Part shown: positions 16,691 to 25,741 of the stretch, piece after piece
Layout: the number at the start of each line of letters is the position of its first letter
Position numbering within the stretch: the stretch's first letter is position 1
Assembly: GCF_000621205.1 (NCBI RefSeq)
Contig: NZ_KK211229.1
Location: 190,061-254,060, forward strand
Source: Halotalea alkalilenta DSM 17697
Lineage (GTDB): Bacteria; Pseudomonadota; Gammaproteobacteria; Pseudomonadales; Halomonadaceae
Reading direction: 5' to 3'
DNA length: 64,000 nucleotides
Translations under genes and position numbers: made by a program
Notes under the pieces: model-generated
Database searches by the model: none
What the model was told of the DNA's origin: nothing
The model's input: the letters and a program-made list of their open reading frames with translations, nothing else

Positions 16691-18814
16691 ATGGACGCAA
16701 CACGCTCGACCCAAAGCGAGCAGCCGCTGGCCCTGCAGCCCGCATCGCTCGACATCTGGGACAGCAAGTACCGACTCAAACGCCGCGACGGTACCCCCGT
16801 CGATCGCGACGTCGATGGCACCTATGCGCGAGTCGCCGCCGCCCTGGCCGCGGTGGAGGAGACCGACGCGCTGCGCAGCCACTGGGGCGAGCGTTTCGAG
16901 TGGGCGCTCGCCCAGGGCGCGGTGCCGGCCGGGAGGATCCTCGCCAACGCCGGAGCCGAGCGCTACAAGCCCGCTACCTCGACGATCAACTGCACGGTCT
17001 CCGGCACGATCAACGATTCGATGGAAGCGATCCTCGATCGGCTGCGCGAGGCGGGGCTGACGCTCAAGGCCGGCTGTGGCATCGGCTACGAGTTCTCCAC
17101 CCTGCGCCCGCGTGGCGCCTTCGTTTCCGGTGCAGGCGCCCAGACCTCGGGGCCGCTGCCGTTCATGGACGTGTTCGATCGGATGTGCCTGACGATCAGC
17201 TCCGCCGGCGGCAGGCGCGGTGCGCAGATGGGCACCTTCGACATCAGCCATCCCGACGTGCGTGAGTTCATCCAGGCCAAGCGTGAGGACAGCCGGCTGC
17301 GCCAGTTCAACCTGAGCCTTTTGATTTCGGATGAATTCCTCCAGGCGGTCGAGGCCGATGGCGACTGGCCGCTCTCGTTTCCACTGCACCGCCACGAGTG
17401 CGACAGCTTCGATCTCGACGACCCCGAATGGGTGATCTGGCGGCCCTGGCCGGAAGGCGGCGACTATCTAGAGCGCGACGATGGCCTGGTCGCCTGCCGG
17501 GTCTACGCCCAGGTGCCCGCCCGCGCGCTGTGGGACGAACTGATGCGCTCGACCTACGACTACGCCGAACCCGGATTCGTGCTGATCGATCGGGTCAACC
17601 AGTTCAACAACAACTGGTGGTGCGAGAAGATTCGCGCGACCAATCCTTGCGGCGAACAGCCGCTGCCGCCGTTCGGGGCCTGCCTGCTCGGCTCGGTCGA
17701 CCTGACCCGCTTCGTCGAGGCGCCGTTCAGCGCGGGGGCGCGATTCGACTGGCAGCGCTATCGCGAGGTGGTGCGGGTATTCACCCGGATGCTCGACAAC
17801 GTGGTCGAGCTCAATGGTCTGCCTCTGGCCGAGCAGCGCGAGGAGATCCTGCGCAAGCGCCGTCACGGCATGGGGTTTCTCGGCCTGGGTTCGTGCCTGG
17901 CGCTGCTCGGGATCCGCTACGACTCCGAGGCGGCGGTGGAGTTCACCGAGCGGGCGGCGCGCGAGCTCGCCCTGGCCGGCTGGGAGGAGGCGCTGGCGCT
18001 TGCCGAGGAGAAAGGGCCGGCACCGCTGCTCGAGGAGCAGTTCGAGGTCTCAGCCGAGATGCTCAGGCTGCGCCCGGAGATGATCGACGACGGTTACTCG
18101 GTCGGCGACCTGGTGCCGGGGCGCGTGCTGCATGCGCGCTACTCGCGCTATATGCAGCGGATCGCGCTGGAGGCCCCCGAACTGGTCGCGGCGCTGGCCG
18201 AAAAGGGCGCGCGCTTCACCCATCACAGCTCGATCGCGCCGACCGGGACGATCTCGCTCTCGCTCGGCAACAATGCCAGCAACGGTATCGAGCCGAGCTT
18301 CGCCCACAGCTATTCACGCAACCTGATCCGCCCGGGGCGCAAGACCAAGGAGCGGATCGAAGTGGTGAGCTATGAACTGCTCGCTTATCGCACACTGGTC
18401 GATAGCGAGGCGAGCGTCGAGCGCGGCCTGCCGGACTACTTCGTCGACAGCAGCCAGATCACGCCGCTCGATCACGTGGCGATCCAGGCGGCGGCGCAGC
18501 GCTGGATCGACTCCTCGATCTCGAAGACCGTCAACGTGCCGACCGACTGCCCGTTCGAGGCGTTCAAGGACGTCTATCTAGAAGCCTGGCGACGTGGGCT
18601 CAAGGGCTGCACCACTTTTCGTTTCAACCCGGCTGCGTTCCAGGGTGTGCTGGTACGCAGCCAGGACCTCGCCCGCACCCGCTACCGCTTCGAACTCGAT
18701 GACGGTGAGACGGTCGAGCTGCCCGGCGATGCGCTGGTCGAATACGACGGCGAGACCCACACCGCCGCCAACCTCTATGACGCCATCAAGGAGGGCTACT
18801 ATGGACGCTACTGA
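16691..18814 (+). CDS. nrdJ: Class II (B12-dependent) ribonucleotide reductase, catalytic subunit NrdJa
   Basis: This 707-residue catalytic protein reduces ribonucleotides using adenosylcobalamin. Visible landmarks are the active-site strand STINCTVSGTIND, AGCGIGYEFSTLRPRGA, SSAGGRRGAQMG, NPCGEQPLPPFGAC (conserved NPCGE), RHGMGFLGLG, HHSSIAPTGTISL and SKTVNVP. It ends at GYYGRY without the C-terminal cysteine-rich tail, which is encoded separately by the next gene, as in the NrdJa/NrdJb arrangement known from Pseudomonas. The ATG at 16691 follows GGGAGAGAAAG. Control by NrdR is suggested by paired boxes upstream. Confidence 0.94.
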   Translation: MDATRSTQSEQPLALQPASLDIWDSKYRLKRRDGTPVDRDVDGTYARVAAALAAVEETDALRSHWGERFEWALAQGAVPAGRILANAGAERYKPATSTINCTVSGTINDSMEAILDRLREAGLTLKAGCGIGYEFSTLRPRGAFVSGAGAQTSGPLPFMDVFDRMCLTISSAGGRRGAQMGTFDISHPDVREFIQAKREDSRLRQFNLSLLISDEFLQAVEADGDWPLSFPLHRHECDSFDLDDPEWVIWRPWPEGGDYLERDDGLVACRVYAQVPARALWDELMRSTYDYAEPGFVLIDRVNQFNNNWWCEKIRATNPCGEQPLPPFGACLLGSVDLTRFVEAPFSAGARFDWQRYREVVRVFTRMLDNVVELNGLPLAEQREEILRKRRHGMGFLGLGSCLALLGIRYDSEAAVEFTERAARELALAGWEEALALAEEKGPAPLLEEQFEVSAEMLRLRPEMIDDGYSVGDLVPGRVLHARYSRYMQRIALEAPELVAALAEKGARFTHHSSIAPTGTISLSLGNNASNGIEPSFAHSYSRNLIRPGRKTKERIEVVSYELLAYRTLVDSEASVERGLPDYFVDSSQITPLDHVAIQAAAQRWIDSSISKTVNVPTDCPFEAFKDVYLEAWRRGLKGCTTFRFNPAAFQGVLVRSQDLARTRYRFELDDGETVELPGDALVEYDGETHTAANLYDAIKEGYYGRY

Positions 18815-19550
18815 GAAAGACATGTCGCCACCGGGCGAGACGCAAAGCGCCGCCGATGGCGTGCAGAGGATCGACCGGCGCATCGTCAAGGTCTCCGTGC
18901 TCGAAGACCAGCGCAACGACGAGCCCGCCGCGCAAACGGCCGCCGCAGCGGCCTCGCCGCGCACCGAGATGCACGAGCGCCTGGCGCGCCCCGAGCGGCT
19001 CTCCGGCGAGACCTACAAGATCAAGTCACCGCTCTACGAGCACGCGCTCTACGTCACCATCAACGATCTGGTGCTCAACCCTGGCACCGAGCACGAGGAG
19101 CGTCGCCCGTTCGAGGTGTTCATCAACTCGAAGAGCATGGACCACTTCCAGTGGATCGTGGCGCTGACCCGGATCATCTCGGCAGTGTTCCGCAAGGGCG
19201 GCGACATCACCTTTCTTGCCGAGGAGCTGCGCGCGGTGTTCGACCCGCGCGGCGGCTATCTCAAGCCCGGCGGGCTCTACGTGCCTTCGCTCGTGGCCGA
19301 GATCGGCCTGGTGATCGAGCGTCACCTGCAGACGCTCGGCCTGCTCGAGGTCGACCAGCCCTCGGCCGAGGTCCGCGCCTGGCTCGACGACAAGCGCGTC
19401 GAGTTCGAAGCCGAGAGCGGCGCGGAGACCGACGCCGTGAGTGGATTTCCCCGCGGGGCGACCCTCTGCCCGCAGTGCTCGACGATGGCGGTGGTCAGCC
19501 TCGACGGCTGCGACACCTGCCTCAACTGCGGCTATTCCAAGTGCGGTTGA
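18801..19550 (+). CDS. Ribonucleotide reductase small partner NrdJb (TSCPD domain, Cys-rich tail)
   Basis: This 249-residue protein starts inside nrdJa (14-base overlap) with AAGGAGG at 18788-18794 upstream, so translation is coupled. The middle matches the TSCPD domain of class II reductases (YVTINDLVLNPGTEHEERRPFEVFINSKSM). The C terminus has CPQC, CDTC and CGYSKCG cysteines, which form the zinc ribbon and redox-active tail that re-reduces the catalytic subunit. It is needed with NrdJa to form a complete enzyme. The Ala-rich segment near residues 40-55 is probably a linker. Confidence 0.9.
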   Translation: MDATEKDMSPPGETQSAADGVQRIDRRIVKVSVLEDQRNDEPAAQTAAAAASPRTEMHERLARPERLSGETYKIKSPLYEHALYVTINDLVLNPGTEHEERRPFEVFINSKSMDHFQWIVALTRIISAVFRKGGDITFLAEELRAVFDPRGGYLKPGGLYVPSLVAEIGLVIERHLQTLGLLEVDQPSAEVRAWLDDKRVEFEAESGAETDAVSGFPRGATLCPQCSTMAVVSLDGCDTCLNCGYSKCG

Positions 19551-20018
19551 GCGCGATGGCTGGACAGGCACGTCATGCGATATGACCTAAGAAGAATAAA
19601 CTAAAGAGATGGCCTTATTCGTCCTGGGTTGGATTGACGGATTTTGTAGTCATCAGACATCCTGACAAGCCTATAAATATTAACGATGGTCGATCCCGAT
19701 TAACGCAAACCGTTGATCGGGAAAGTCCCGCGATGCCCATTGAATTGGAAATCACCGTGCTCGAAATATTGGCGGTGAAAGTCATTCCTGGCTGATCAGG
19801 ACTTCAGATTCATTTCGAACATGCGGGCCATCCTCGATGAGGTTGGAATGCATGAAAATGCGTCGAACCCGCCTTTTTCGGGATGCCTGGGTGTTGAAAC
19901 GAGCCCCCAGGCACGGTCGGGCCGCCGGTACGGTGGTGTTGGAATCTGCATTATCCATGGTGTGGACCAGTGCGCTCTTCTCCATTCGAGGCCGCCGACA
20001 TGACGAGAGTCGATCATT
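19551..20018. other. 468-base intergenic region with a hairpin and no convincing gene
   Basis: No reading frame here has family character or good codon use. The clearest structure is the hairpin at 19694-19721: TCCCGATTAACG, loop CAAAC, then CGTTGATCGGGA, 11 of 12 positions paired plus one wobble. No T-tract follows. Its 3' half shares 17 bases with the region before the nucleotidase gene at 57.5 kb. The region probably holds the end of the nrdJ transcript and the promoter of the TRAP operon. Confidence 0.5.
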
Positions 20019-20552
20019 ATGAAAATCGCCGTCGATATCTTCTATAAGCTGCTCGAGTATTTACTGGTCATCCTGATGACTGCCATGGTGGTGATGGTTT
20101 TTTCCAACGTCGTTATGCGTTACTTCTTCAATTCCGGCTTGATGATGTCGGATGAGCTGTCGCGTTTCTGCTTCGTTTGGGTGACCTTCATCGGTGCCGT
20201 CGTCGCTTTTCACGAGAACGCTCATCTCGGTATCGAAACTCTGGTGCAGCGATTCGGCCGCACGGGGCGCCTGGTCTGCATGGCGATGACCCAGCTGCTG
20301 GTGATGTTCTGCGCGGCGATCTTCTTTTGGGGCACCTGGCAGCAATCTGACATCAACGCCTCGATGCGCGCGCCGGTCTCGGGGCTGTCGATGATCTGGG
20401 TCTACGGCATCGGCTACTTCACCGGTGGAATGATCTTCATCATCTCCGCGCTGCGGCTCTTGAACATCCTGCTCGGCCGGGTGACCGACGCGGAGATCGC
20501 CGCTTTCGCCAATGAGTACGATGACGAGCTGGCCGGGGAGCGCGCGCAGTGA
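20019..20552 (+). CDS. dctQ: TRAP transporter small permease (DctQ)
   Basis: This 177-residue membrane protein has four hydrophobic segments and the DctQ signature NVVMRYFFNSGLMMSDELSRFCFVWVTFIGA with a conserved acidic residue and the phrase AFHENAHLGIE. It pairs with the large permease encoded next, whose GTG start overlaps by four bases. The operon order is Q-M-P. The substrate, likely an organic acid or sugar acid, cannot be named from sequence. Confidence 0.92.
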   Translation: MKIAVDIFYKLLEYLLVILMTAMVVMVFSNVVMRYFFNSGLMMSDELSRFCFVWVTFIGAVVAFHENAHLGIETLVQRFGRTGRLVCMAMTQLLVMFCAAIFFWGTWQQSDINASMRAPVSGLSMIWVYGIGYFTGGMIFIISALRLLNILLGRVTDAEIAAFANEYDDELAGERAQ

Positions 20553-21826
20553 CCATCGTCGTTTTCCTCGCCTCGCTGCTCGGCGCCATGGCGATCGGCG
20601 TACCGGTCGCCTTCGCGCTGATGTTCTGTGGCGCGATGCTGATGTACTACATGGGCATCTTCAACGCCCAGATCGTCGCCCAGAACATGATCTCCGGCGC
20701 TGATACCTTCACCCTGCTGGCGATCCCCTTCTTCCTCCTCGCCGGCGAGCTGATGAACGCTGGCGGGCTCTCCAAGCGGATCATCGAGTTCGCGCTCTCT
20801 TGCGTCGGGCACATTCGTGGCGGGCTGGGCCTGGTGGCGATCGTCGCCGCGATCATCATGGCCAGCCTGTCGGGCTCGGCGGTGGCCGACTCCGCGGCGC
20901 TGGCGGCGATCCTGATCCCGATGATGCGCCAGGCGGGCTACGACATGCCACGCGCAGCAGGGCTGATGGCGGCGGGCGGGATCATCGCGCCGGTGATCCC
21001 GCCGTCGATCGCACTGATCATCTTCGGGGTCGCCGCCAACGTATCGATCACCCAGCTGTTCATGGGTGGTATCGCCCCTGGGCTGATGATGGCCGTCGCC
21101 CTGGCGGTGACCTGGATGTGGCTGGTGCGGCGGACCACGGTCGCTACCCTGCCGCGCCAGCCGATGAAGGTACGGCTGCGCGCATCCGCTCGCGCGGCCT
21201 GGGCGCTGGGCATGCCGGTGATCGTGATCGGTGGGATCCGCTTCGGGGTCGTTACGCCCACTGAGGCGGCGGTGATCGCGGCGGTCTATGCGCTGTTCGT
21301 CGGCATGGTCGTCTATCGCGAGCTTTCATTCACTGACCTCTACGCCGTGGTCGTGCGCGCGGCCAAGACCACGGCCGTGGTGATGTTCCTGGTCGCCGCC
21401 GCACTGGTCTCCGCCTGGCTGATCACCGCCGCGAACATCCCCGGCGAGCTGAGTGGGCTGATCGAGCCGCTGATCGACCGGCCGCAGCTTTTGATGCTGG
21501 TGATCATGGTGGTGGTCTTCGTGGTCGGTACCGCGCTGGATCTCACCCCGACGATCCTGATCCTGACCCCGGTACTGATGCCGATCATCACCATGGCGGG
21601 CATCGATCCGGTCTACTTCGGGGTGCTGTTCGTGATGAACACCGCCATCTCGTTGATCACGCCACCCGTCGGGGTGGTACTCAACGTGGTCAGCGGCATA
21701 TCGCGCGTGCCGCTGGGCAAGATGGTGTGGGGTGTCGCGCCCTTCCTGGCGGCCCAAGTGGCGGTGCTACTGCTGCTCGTCGCCTTCCCGCAATTGGTGC
21801 TGGTGCCTCTCGCTTGGCTGCGTTGA
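20549..21826 (+). CDS. dctM: TRAP transporter large permease (DctM)
   Basis: This 425-residue integral membrane permease has about 12 hydrophobic segments. DctM-family blocks include GVPVAFALMFCGAMLMYY, LLAIPFFLLAGELMNAGGLSKR, GHIRGGLGLVAI, SLSGSAVADSAALAAI and PVIPPSIALIIFG. It starts with GTG at 20549 inside the dctQ stop region, giving translational coupling. It forms the Na+-driven channel of the TRAP system with DctQ and receives solute from DctP. Confidence 0.94.
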   Translation: MTIVVFLASLLGAMAIGVPVAFALMFCGAMLMYYMGIFNAQIVAQNMISGADTFTLLAIPFFLLAGELMNAGGLSKRIIEFALSCVGHIRGGLGLVAIVAAIIMASLSGSAVADSAALAAILIPMMRQAGYDMPRAAGLMAAGGIIAPVIPPSIALIIFGVAANVSITQLFMGGIAPGLMMAVALAVTWMWLVRRTTVATLPRQPMKVRLRASARAAWALGMPVIVIGGIRFGVVTPTEAAVIAAVYALFVGMVVYRELSFTDLYAVVVRAAKTTAVVMFLVAAALVSAWLITAANIPGELSGLIEPLIDRPQLLMLVIMVVVFVVGTALDLTPTILILTPVLMPIITMAGIDPVYFGVLFVMNTAISLITPPVGVVLNVVSGISRVPLGKMVWGVAPFLAAQVAVLLLLVAFPQLVLVPLAWLR

Positions 21827-21863
21827 GGCCGGCTCAGGATGCTCGCTGACCGGGAGTGAAAAG

Positions 21864-22871
21864 ATGAACAGATGGATGCTTACGGGAGTGGTATCGATGC
21901 TGGCGACGAGCCTATCGCTGCCGGCCTTGGCCGATTTCAGCAATCGCACCATCCGGCTTTCGAACGGTATCGCCGCCGACCACCCGGTGGCTGACGGCGT
22001 GCGGGCGATGACTGAGTGCCTGGCCGAAAAATCGGATGGAGCGATGAGGATCAACGCGTTCTGGAGCAGTGCGCTGGGCGATGATCTCCAGGCGACCCAG
22101 GCGCTGCGTTCGGGGATCCAGGAGGCCGTGGTCGCCTCGCCTTCGCCGCTGGTGGGCATGGTGCCTTCGCTCGGCGTCTTCGACCTGCCGTTTCTATTCG
22201 CCGACGAAGCGGAAGCGGACGCCGTGGTCGATGGCGAGTTCGGCGATTTCATCAATCAGGAGCTCGAGCAGGTCGGGCTGATCAACCTTGCCTATTGGGA
22301 GAACGGCTTTCGCAACGTCAGCTCCTCCCAGCGGCCGATCACCCGCTGGGAGGACTTCTCCGGCACTCGCATCCGCGTGATGCAGAACAACATCTTCCTC
22401 GATACCTTCCAGAATCTCGGCGCCAATCCTACGCCGATGGCGTTCGGCGAGATCTTCTCGGCGCTCGAGACCGGTGCGATCGATGCGCAGGAGAATCCCT
22501 TCGTGACCATCGATACCTCGAAATTCTACGAGGTGCAGGACTACGTTTCCGAGACCCGTCACGCCTTCACCCCGTTTTTGGTGATGTTCTCCAAGCGGAT
22601 CTGGGATACCTACAGCGAGGACGAGCAGCAGGCGCTGCGCGATTGCGCCGTGGTCGGGCGCGACGTCCAGCGCCGAGTGATCCGTGAGGCGAGCCTGCGC
22701 TCCAAGGAGGAGATCGAGGCGGCCGGGGTCGCGGTCAACGAGATCTCGCCGGAGGAGCAGCAGCGGATGCGCGAGAAGTCCCAGGTGATCTACGATCGTC
22801 ACCGCGACCAGATCGGCCCGGAAGTCGTCGATCGGGTGCAGGCCATTCTCGCCGAGCTGCGCAGCGATTGA
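21864..22871 (+). CDS. dctP: TRAP transporter periplasmic solute receptor (DctP)
   Basis: This is a 335-residue periplasmic binding protein with a signal peptide (MNRWMLTGVVSMLATSLSLPALA). The conserved receptor core includes RLSNGIAADHPV, the AVVASPSPLVG region, DLPFLFADE, LAYWENGFRNVSSSQRPI and TRIRVMQNNIFLDTFQNLGANPTPM. The conserved Arg in that last block contacts ligand carboxylates in this family. The ATG at 21864 follows CGGGAGTG. It is the third gene of the Q-M-P operon. Confidence 0.93.
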   Translation: MNRWMLTGVVSMLATSLSLPALADFSNRTIRLSNGIAADHPVADGVRAMTECLAEKSDGAMRINAFWSSALGDDLQATQALRSGIQEAVVASPSPLVGMVPSLGVFDLPFLFADEAEADAVVDGEFGDFINQELEQVGLINLAYWENGFRNVSSSQRPITRWEDFSGTRIRVMQNNIFLDTFQNLGANPTPMAFGEIFSALETGAIDAQENPFVTIDTSKFYEVQDYVSETRHAFTPFLVMFSKRIWDTYSEDEQQALRDCAVVGRDVQRRVIREASLRSKEEIEAAGVAVNEISPEEQQRMREKSQVIYDRHRDQIGPEVVDRVQAILAELRSD

Positions 22872-22904
22872 TTTGCACCGGCCGCGGTGGCGACCGGGTG
22901 CGGC

Positions 22905-24344
22905 TCAGCGCGCGGTGATGGGGGGCAGCTGGCAGCCTGGGTTGAGGCGGTACTCGGGGTCGATCGCGCGCTTCAAGGCCTCGAGCAGGCGCCGATGGAC
23001 CGGTGAGATCCAGTGTTCGAACTCGTCGCGCTTGAGCCGACCGATGCCGTGCTCGGCGCTGAAGCTGCCGTGATAGTGATCGAGGCGAAAATTGATCATC
23101 TTCTTCGCCTGCTCGATCAAGGTGTGGCGCTCCGCAAGCGTTGCACCCGCCGGAGGCAGCACGTTGAGATGCACGTTGCCGTCGCCGACATGGCCGTAGG
23201 CCACCGCCAGGCACTGCGGCAGCGCGTCATCGAGCTCCGCGCCGATCTCGGCGACGAACGCCGCCAGCCGTGACAGCGGTACCGAAACATCGGTGCGCAG
23301 GTGCGGGCCCCTGAGCGCCTGGCCTTCGTTCATGCCCTCGCGGATCGCCCAGAGCTGGCGCGCCTGTGCTTGCGACGTCGCGATCACTCCGTCGAGCACC
23401 AGCGATTCCTCCATTGCCTGCTCGAGCAGCCCCTCCATCAGCTGCTTGGCGTCGATCAGGCCGGAGCTCGAAATCTCGATCAGTACGTAGGCGGGGTAAT
23501 CGATGGCGATGGGCAGTGGCAGGTCAGGCTGTGCTTCGCGCGCCAGGGTGAACGCCGAGGGCGGCATGAATTCGAACGCGCTGACCAGGTCGCAGCATGC
23601 CCGCCGGGCGTGGCGATAGAGCGCTATCGCCGTATGCAGGTCGCCGACGCCGAGCAGCGCTGTTTCGATCCGCTCGGGCAGCGGCGAGAGCTTGATCGCC
23701 ACCGCGGTGATGATGCCCAGCGTGCCCTCGGCGCCGATGAACAGCTGCTTCAGGTCGATACCGCGATTGTCCTTGCGTAGCGTCGACAGCCCATCCCAGA
23801 CGCTGCCGTCGGCGAGCACTACCTCGAGGCCCAGCACCAGCTCGCGCGTCATGCCGTAGCGCAGCACGTTGACGCCACCGGCGTTGGTGCTGACGTTGCC
23901 ACCGATCCGGCAGCTGCCCTGGGCGCCCAAGGTCAGCGGGAAGAACAGCCCCCTCTCTTCGAGCCCGAGCTTGAGCTCTTCCAGCACGCAGCCGGCCTCG
24001 ACGATCGCCGAGAAGTCGGCTTCGTCGATGCTGCGGATATGGCGCATCCGCTCGAGCGACAGCACCACCTGGCGCTCGGGACGATCGGGCAGGGCACCCA
24101 GCACCAGGCCGGTATTGCCGCCCTGCGCCACGATATCGAGATCGAGCGTCCGGCAGGCGCGCACCGCCGCGGCGACTTCCCCGGTATCGCGTGGGCGCAG
24201 CACGGCCACCGCAGCGCTGGTCATGTCGCCGTGCCAATCGCGGCAGTAAGGCTCATGGTCGTGCGGTTCGGTGACCACGGTATCCTGGCCGAGCAGGTCG
24301 ACGAGCTGGTTCCTCAGCGATGTGACGAGCGCTTCTGCTTCCAT
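22905..24344 (-). CDS. FAD-linked 2-hydroxyacid dehydrogenase (GlcD/D-2-hydroxyglutarate dehydrogenase family)
   Basis: This 479-residue flavoprotein has an N-terminal PCMH-type FAD domain (AQGGNTGLVLGALP, GAQGSCRIGGNVSTNAGGVNVLRYGMTRELVLG, GAEGTLGIITAVAIKLSP) and a C-terminal oxidase domain with AYGHVGDGNVHLNVLPP and SAEHGIGRLKR, which carry the family His residues. These enzymes oxidise D-2-hydroxy acids such as glycolate, D-lactate or D-2-hydroxyglutarate to keto acids. It converges on the TRAP operon. The ATG at 24344 is preferred over a TTG 45 bases upstream, although its GGAGG lies about 13 bases away. Confidence 0.88.
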   Translation of the reverse strand: MEAEALVTSLRNQLVDLLGQDTVVTEPHDHEPYCRDWHGDMTSAAVAVLRPRDTGEVAAAVRACRTLDLDIVAQGGNTGLVLGALPDRPERQVVLSLERMRHIRSIDEADFSAIVEAGCVLEELKLGLEERGLFFPLTLGAQGSCRIGGNVSTNAGGVNVLRYGMTRELVLGLEVVLADGSVWDGLSTLRKDNRGIDLKQLFIGAEGTLGIITAVAIKLSPLPERIETALLGVGDLHTAIALYRHARRACCDLVSAFEFMPPSAFTLAREAQPDLPLPIAIDYPAYVLIEISSSGLIDAKQLMEGLLEQAMEESLVLDGVIATSQAQARQLWAIREGMNEGQALRGPHLRTDVSVPLSRLAAFVAEIGAELDDALPQCLAVAYGHVGDGNVHLNVLPPAGATLAERHTLIEQAKKMINFRLDHYHGSFSAEHGIGRLKRDEFEHWISPVHRRLLEALKRAIDPEYRLNPGCQLPPITAR

Positions 24345-24600
24345 TGCGTCGGTCGAGCCTCCGTGGAGCGTGGCGATACCGTGATCCAAAGATCGATTGC
24401 CGGGTCGGGCGAGAGGGAAAGAATCACTCGGTGGGTGGTGGCGAAGACGACGTCATGTCATCTGACAACGAGAGCATAGAATGCGTCGACAGGCGTGGGT
24501 AGGCGCCGAAAGACGTAGGCGCGGGCGCGGCGTCGGCCGCTGGCTGGCCTTGTCGCGTGGGCGGCCATATGCTGGCTCTTTCCCCTTCCTGGAGTTCACC

Positions 24601-25626
24601 ATGGCTGAGACCAGACGGCTGACGCTGGAGGCGCTCGAGCGCCTGACCCACGGCGTGCTGGCCGCCAGCGGCTTCGATGCCGCCCACGCTGAGGCGATCG
24701 GCCGGGTGATCGATGCCGCCCAGCGCGATGCCTGCCACTCCCATGGCGTGTACCGGTTGCTCGGCATGGCCAGTGCGGTACGCGAAGGGCTTGCCCGCGG
24801 CGATGTCGCGCCCGAGGTGATCGACCATGCCCGCACGATCGTCAAGGTCGACGCGCGGTTCGGCTTCTCCCCGCTCGCCTTCGAGCGCGGCCTGCCTGCG
24901 CTGATCGAGAAGACGCGCAGGCAGGGGATCGCGGCGATGGCGATCAATCGCTGCTTTCACTTCACCGCGCTCTGGCCCGAGGTCGAGCGCATCGCCGCCG
25001 AAGGGCTGGTCGGCATCGCGATGACGCCGAGCCACGCCTGGGTCGCGCCTCACGGCGGCTCGCGCGGGCTGTTCGGCACCAATCCGCTGGCATTCTCCTG
25101 GCCGCGCCCGCACGCCGAGCCCTACGTGTTCGATTTCGCCACCAGCGCGATCGCCCGTGGCGACATCGAGCTGCATCGCCGCGCCGGCAAGCCGCTCGAA
25201 CCCGGCTGGGCAGTCGATAGCGCAGGCCGGCCGACGCTCGATCCGCAGGCCGCGCTGGACGGTGCGATGCTGAGCTTCGGTGGGCACAAGGGATCGGCGC
25301 TGGCGACCATGATCGAACTGCTCGCCGGTCCCCTGATCGACGACATGACCAGCCTGGAGTCGCAGCGTTTCGACCACGGGCGCGGCGCCGCCCCCTGCCA
25401 TGGCGAGCTGATCCTCGCCCTCGACCCCCAGGCGTTCCTCGGCGTCTCGCTAGAAGCCGCCCAGGCGCGCGCCGAGGCACTGTTCGCTGAGATCGTTGCC
25501 CAGGGCGCGCGGCTGCCCTCCGAGCGCCGCCGCGCCGCACGCCGGCGAGCGACCACAGAGGGCGCGGTGGAGATTCCCGCCGCGCTGGTCGAGGAGCTCG
25601 AAGCGTTGCGCAGCGGCCAGGACTGA
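24601..25626 (+). CDS. Malate/L-lactate dehydrogenase-family reductase (DpkA-like)
   Basis: This 341-residue protein has the Ldh2/MDH2 fold: the N-terminal RDACHSHGVYRLLG with the catalytic His, then GIAAMAINRCFHFTALWPEVE, GGSRGLFGTNPLAFSWPR, DFATSAIARGDIELHRRAGKPLEPGWAVD and GGHKGSALATMIELLAG. The pattern best fits delta1-piperideine-2-carboxylate / pyrroline-2-carboxylate reductases (DpkA), which reduce cyclic imino acids from D-lysine or D-proline with NADPH. A ureidoglycolate or lactate dehydrogenase role cannot be excluded. GGAG lies just before the ATG. It is divergent from the FAD-linked dehydrogenase. Confidence 0.82.
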   Translation: MAETRRLTLEALERLTHGVLAASGFDAAHAEAIGRVIDAAQRDACHSHGVYRLLGMASAVREGLARGDVAPEVIDHARTIVKVDARFGFSPLAFERGLPALIEKTRRQGIAAMAINRCFHFTALWPEVERIAAEGLVGIAMTPSHAWVAPHGGSRGLFGTNPLAFSWPRPHAEPYVFDFATSAIARGDIELHRRAGKPLEPGWAVDSAGRPTLDPQAALDGAMLSFGGHKGSALATMIELLAGPLIDDMTSLESQRFDHGRGAAPCHGELILALDPQAFLGVSLEAAQARAEALFAEIVAQGARLPSERRRAARRRATTEGAVEIPAALVEELEALRSGQD

Positions 25627-25741
25627 GAGGGGCGGGATGCGACTGGCAGCATGGCCATCGGGCGTGACCGCTTAGCTGTCATACCTTTCGAGATCTACGA
25701 TCGACAGGCAAGATCGCTGCAACGAGCGAGCTGACATCGCC

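Noticed and set aside
19821..20022. Short frames before the first TRAP operon
   Set aside because: No ribosome-binding site, overlapping frames on both strands and no recognisable fold.
22875..22901. GCACCGG...CCGGGTGC hairpin between dctP and the FAD-linked dehydrogenase as a terminator
   Set aside because: Loop is long and no T-tract follows on either strand, so it was not listed as a feature.
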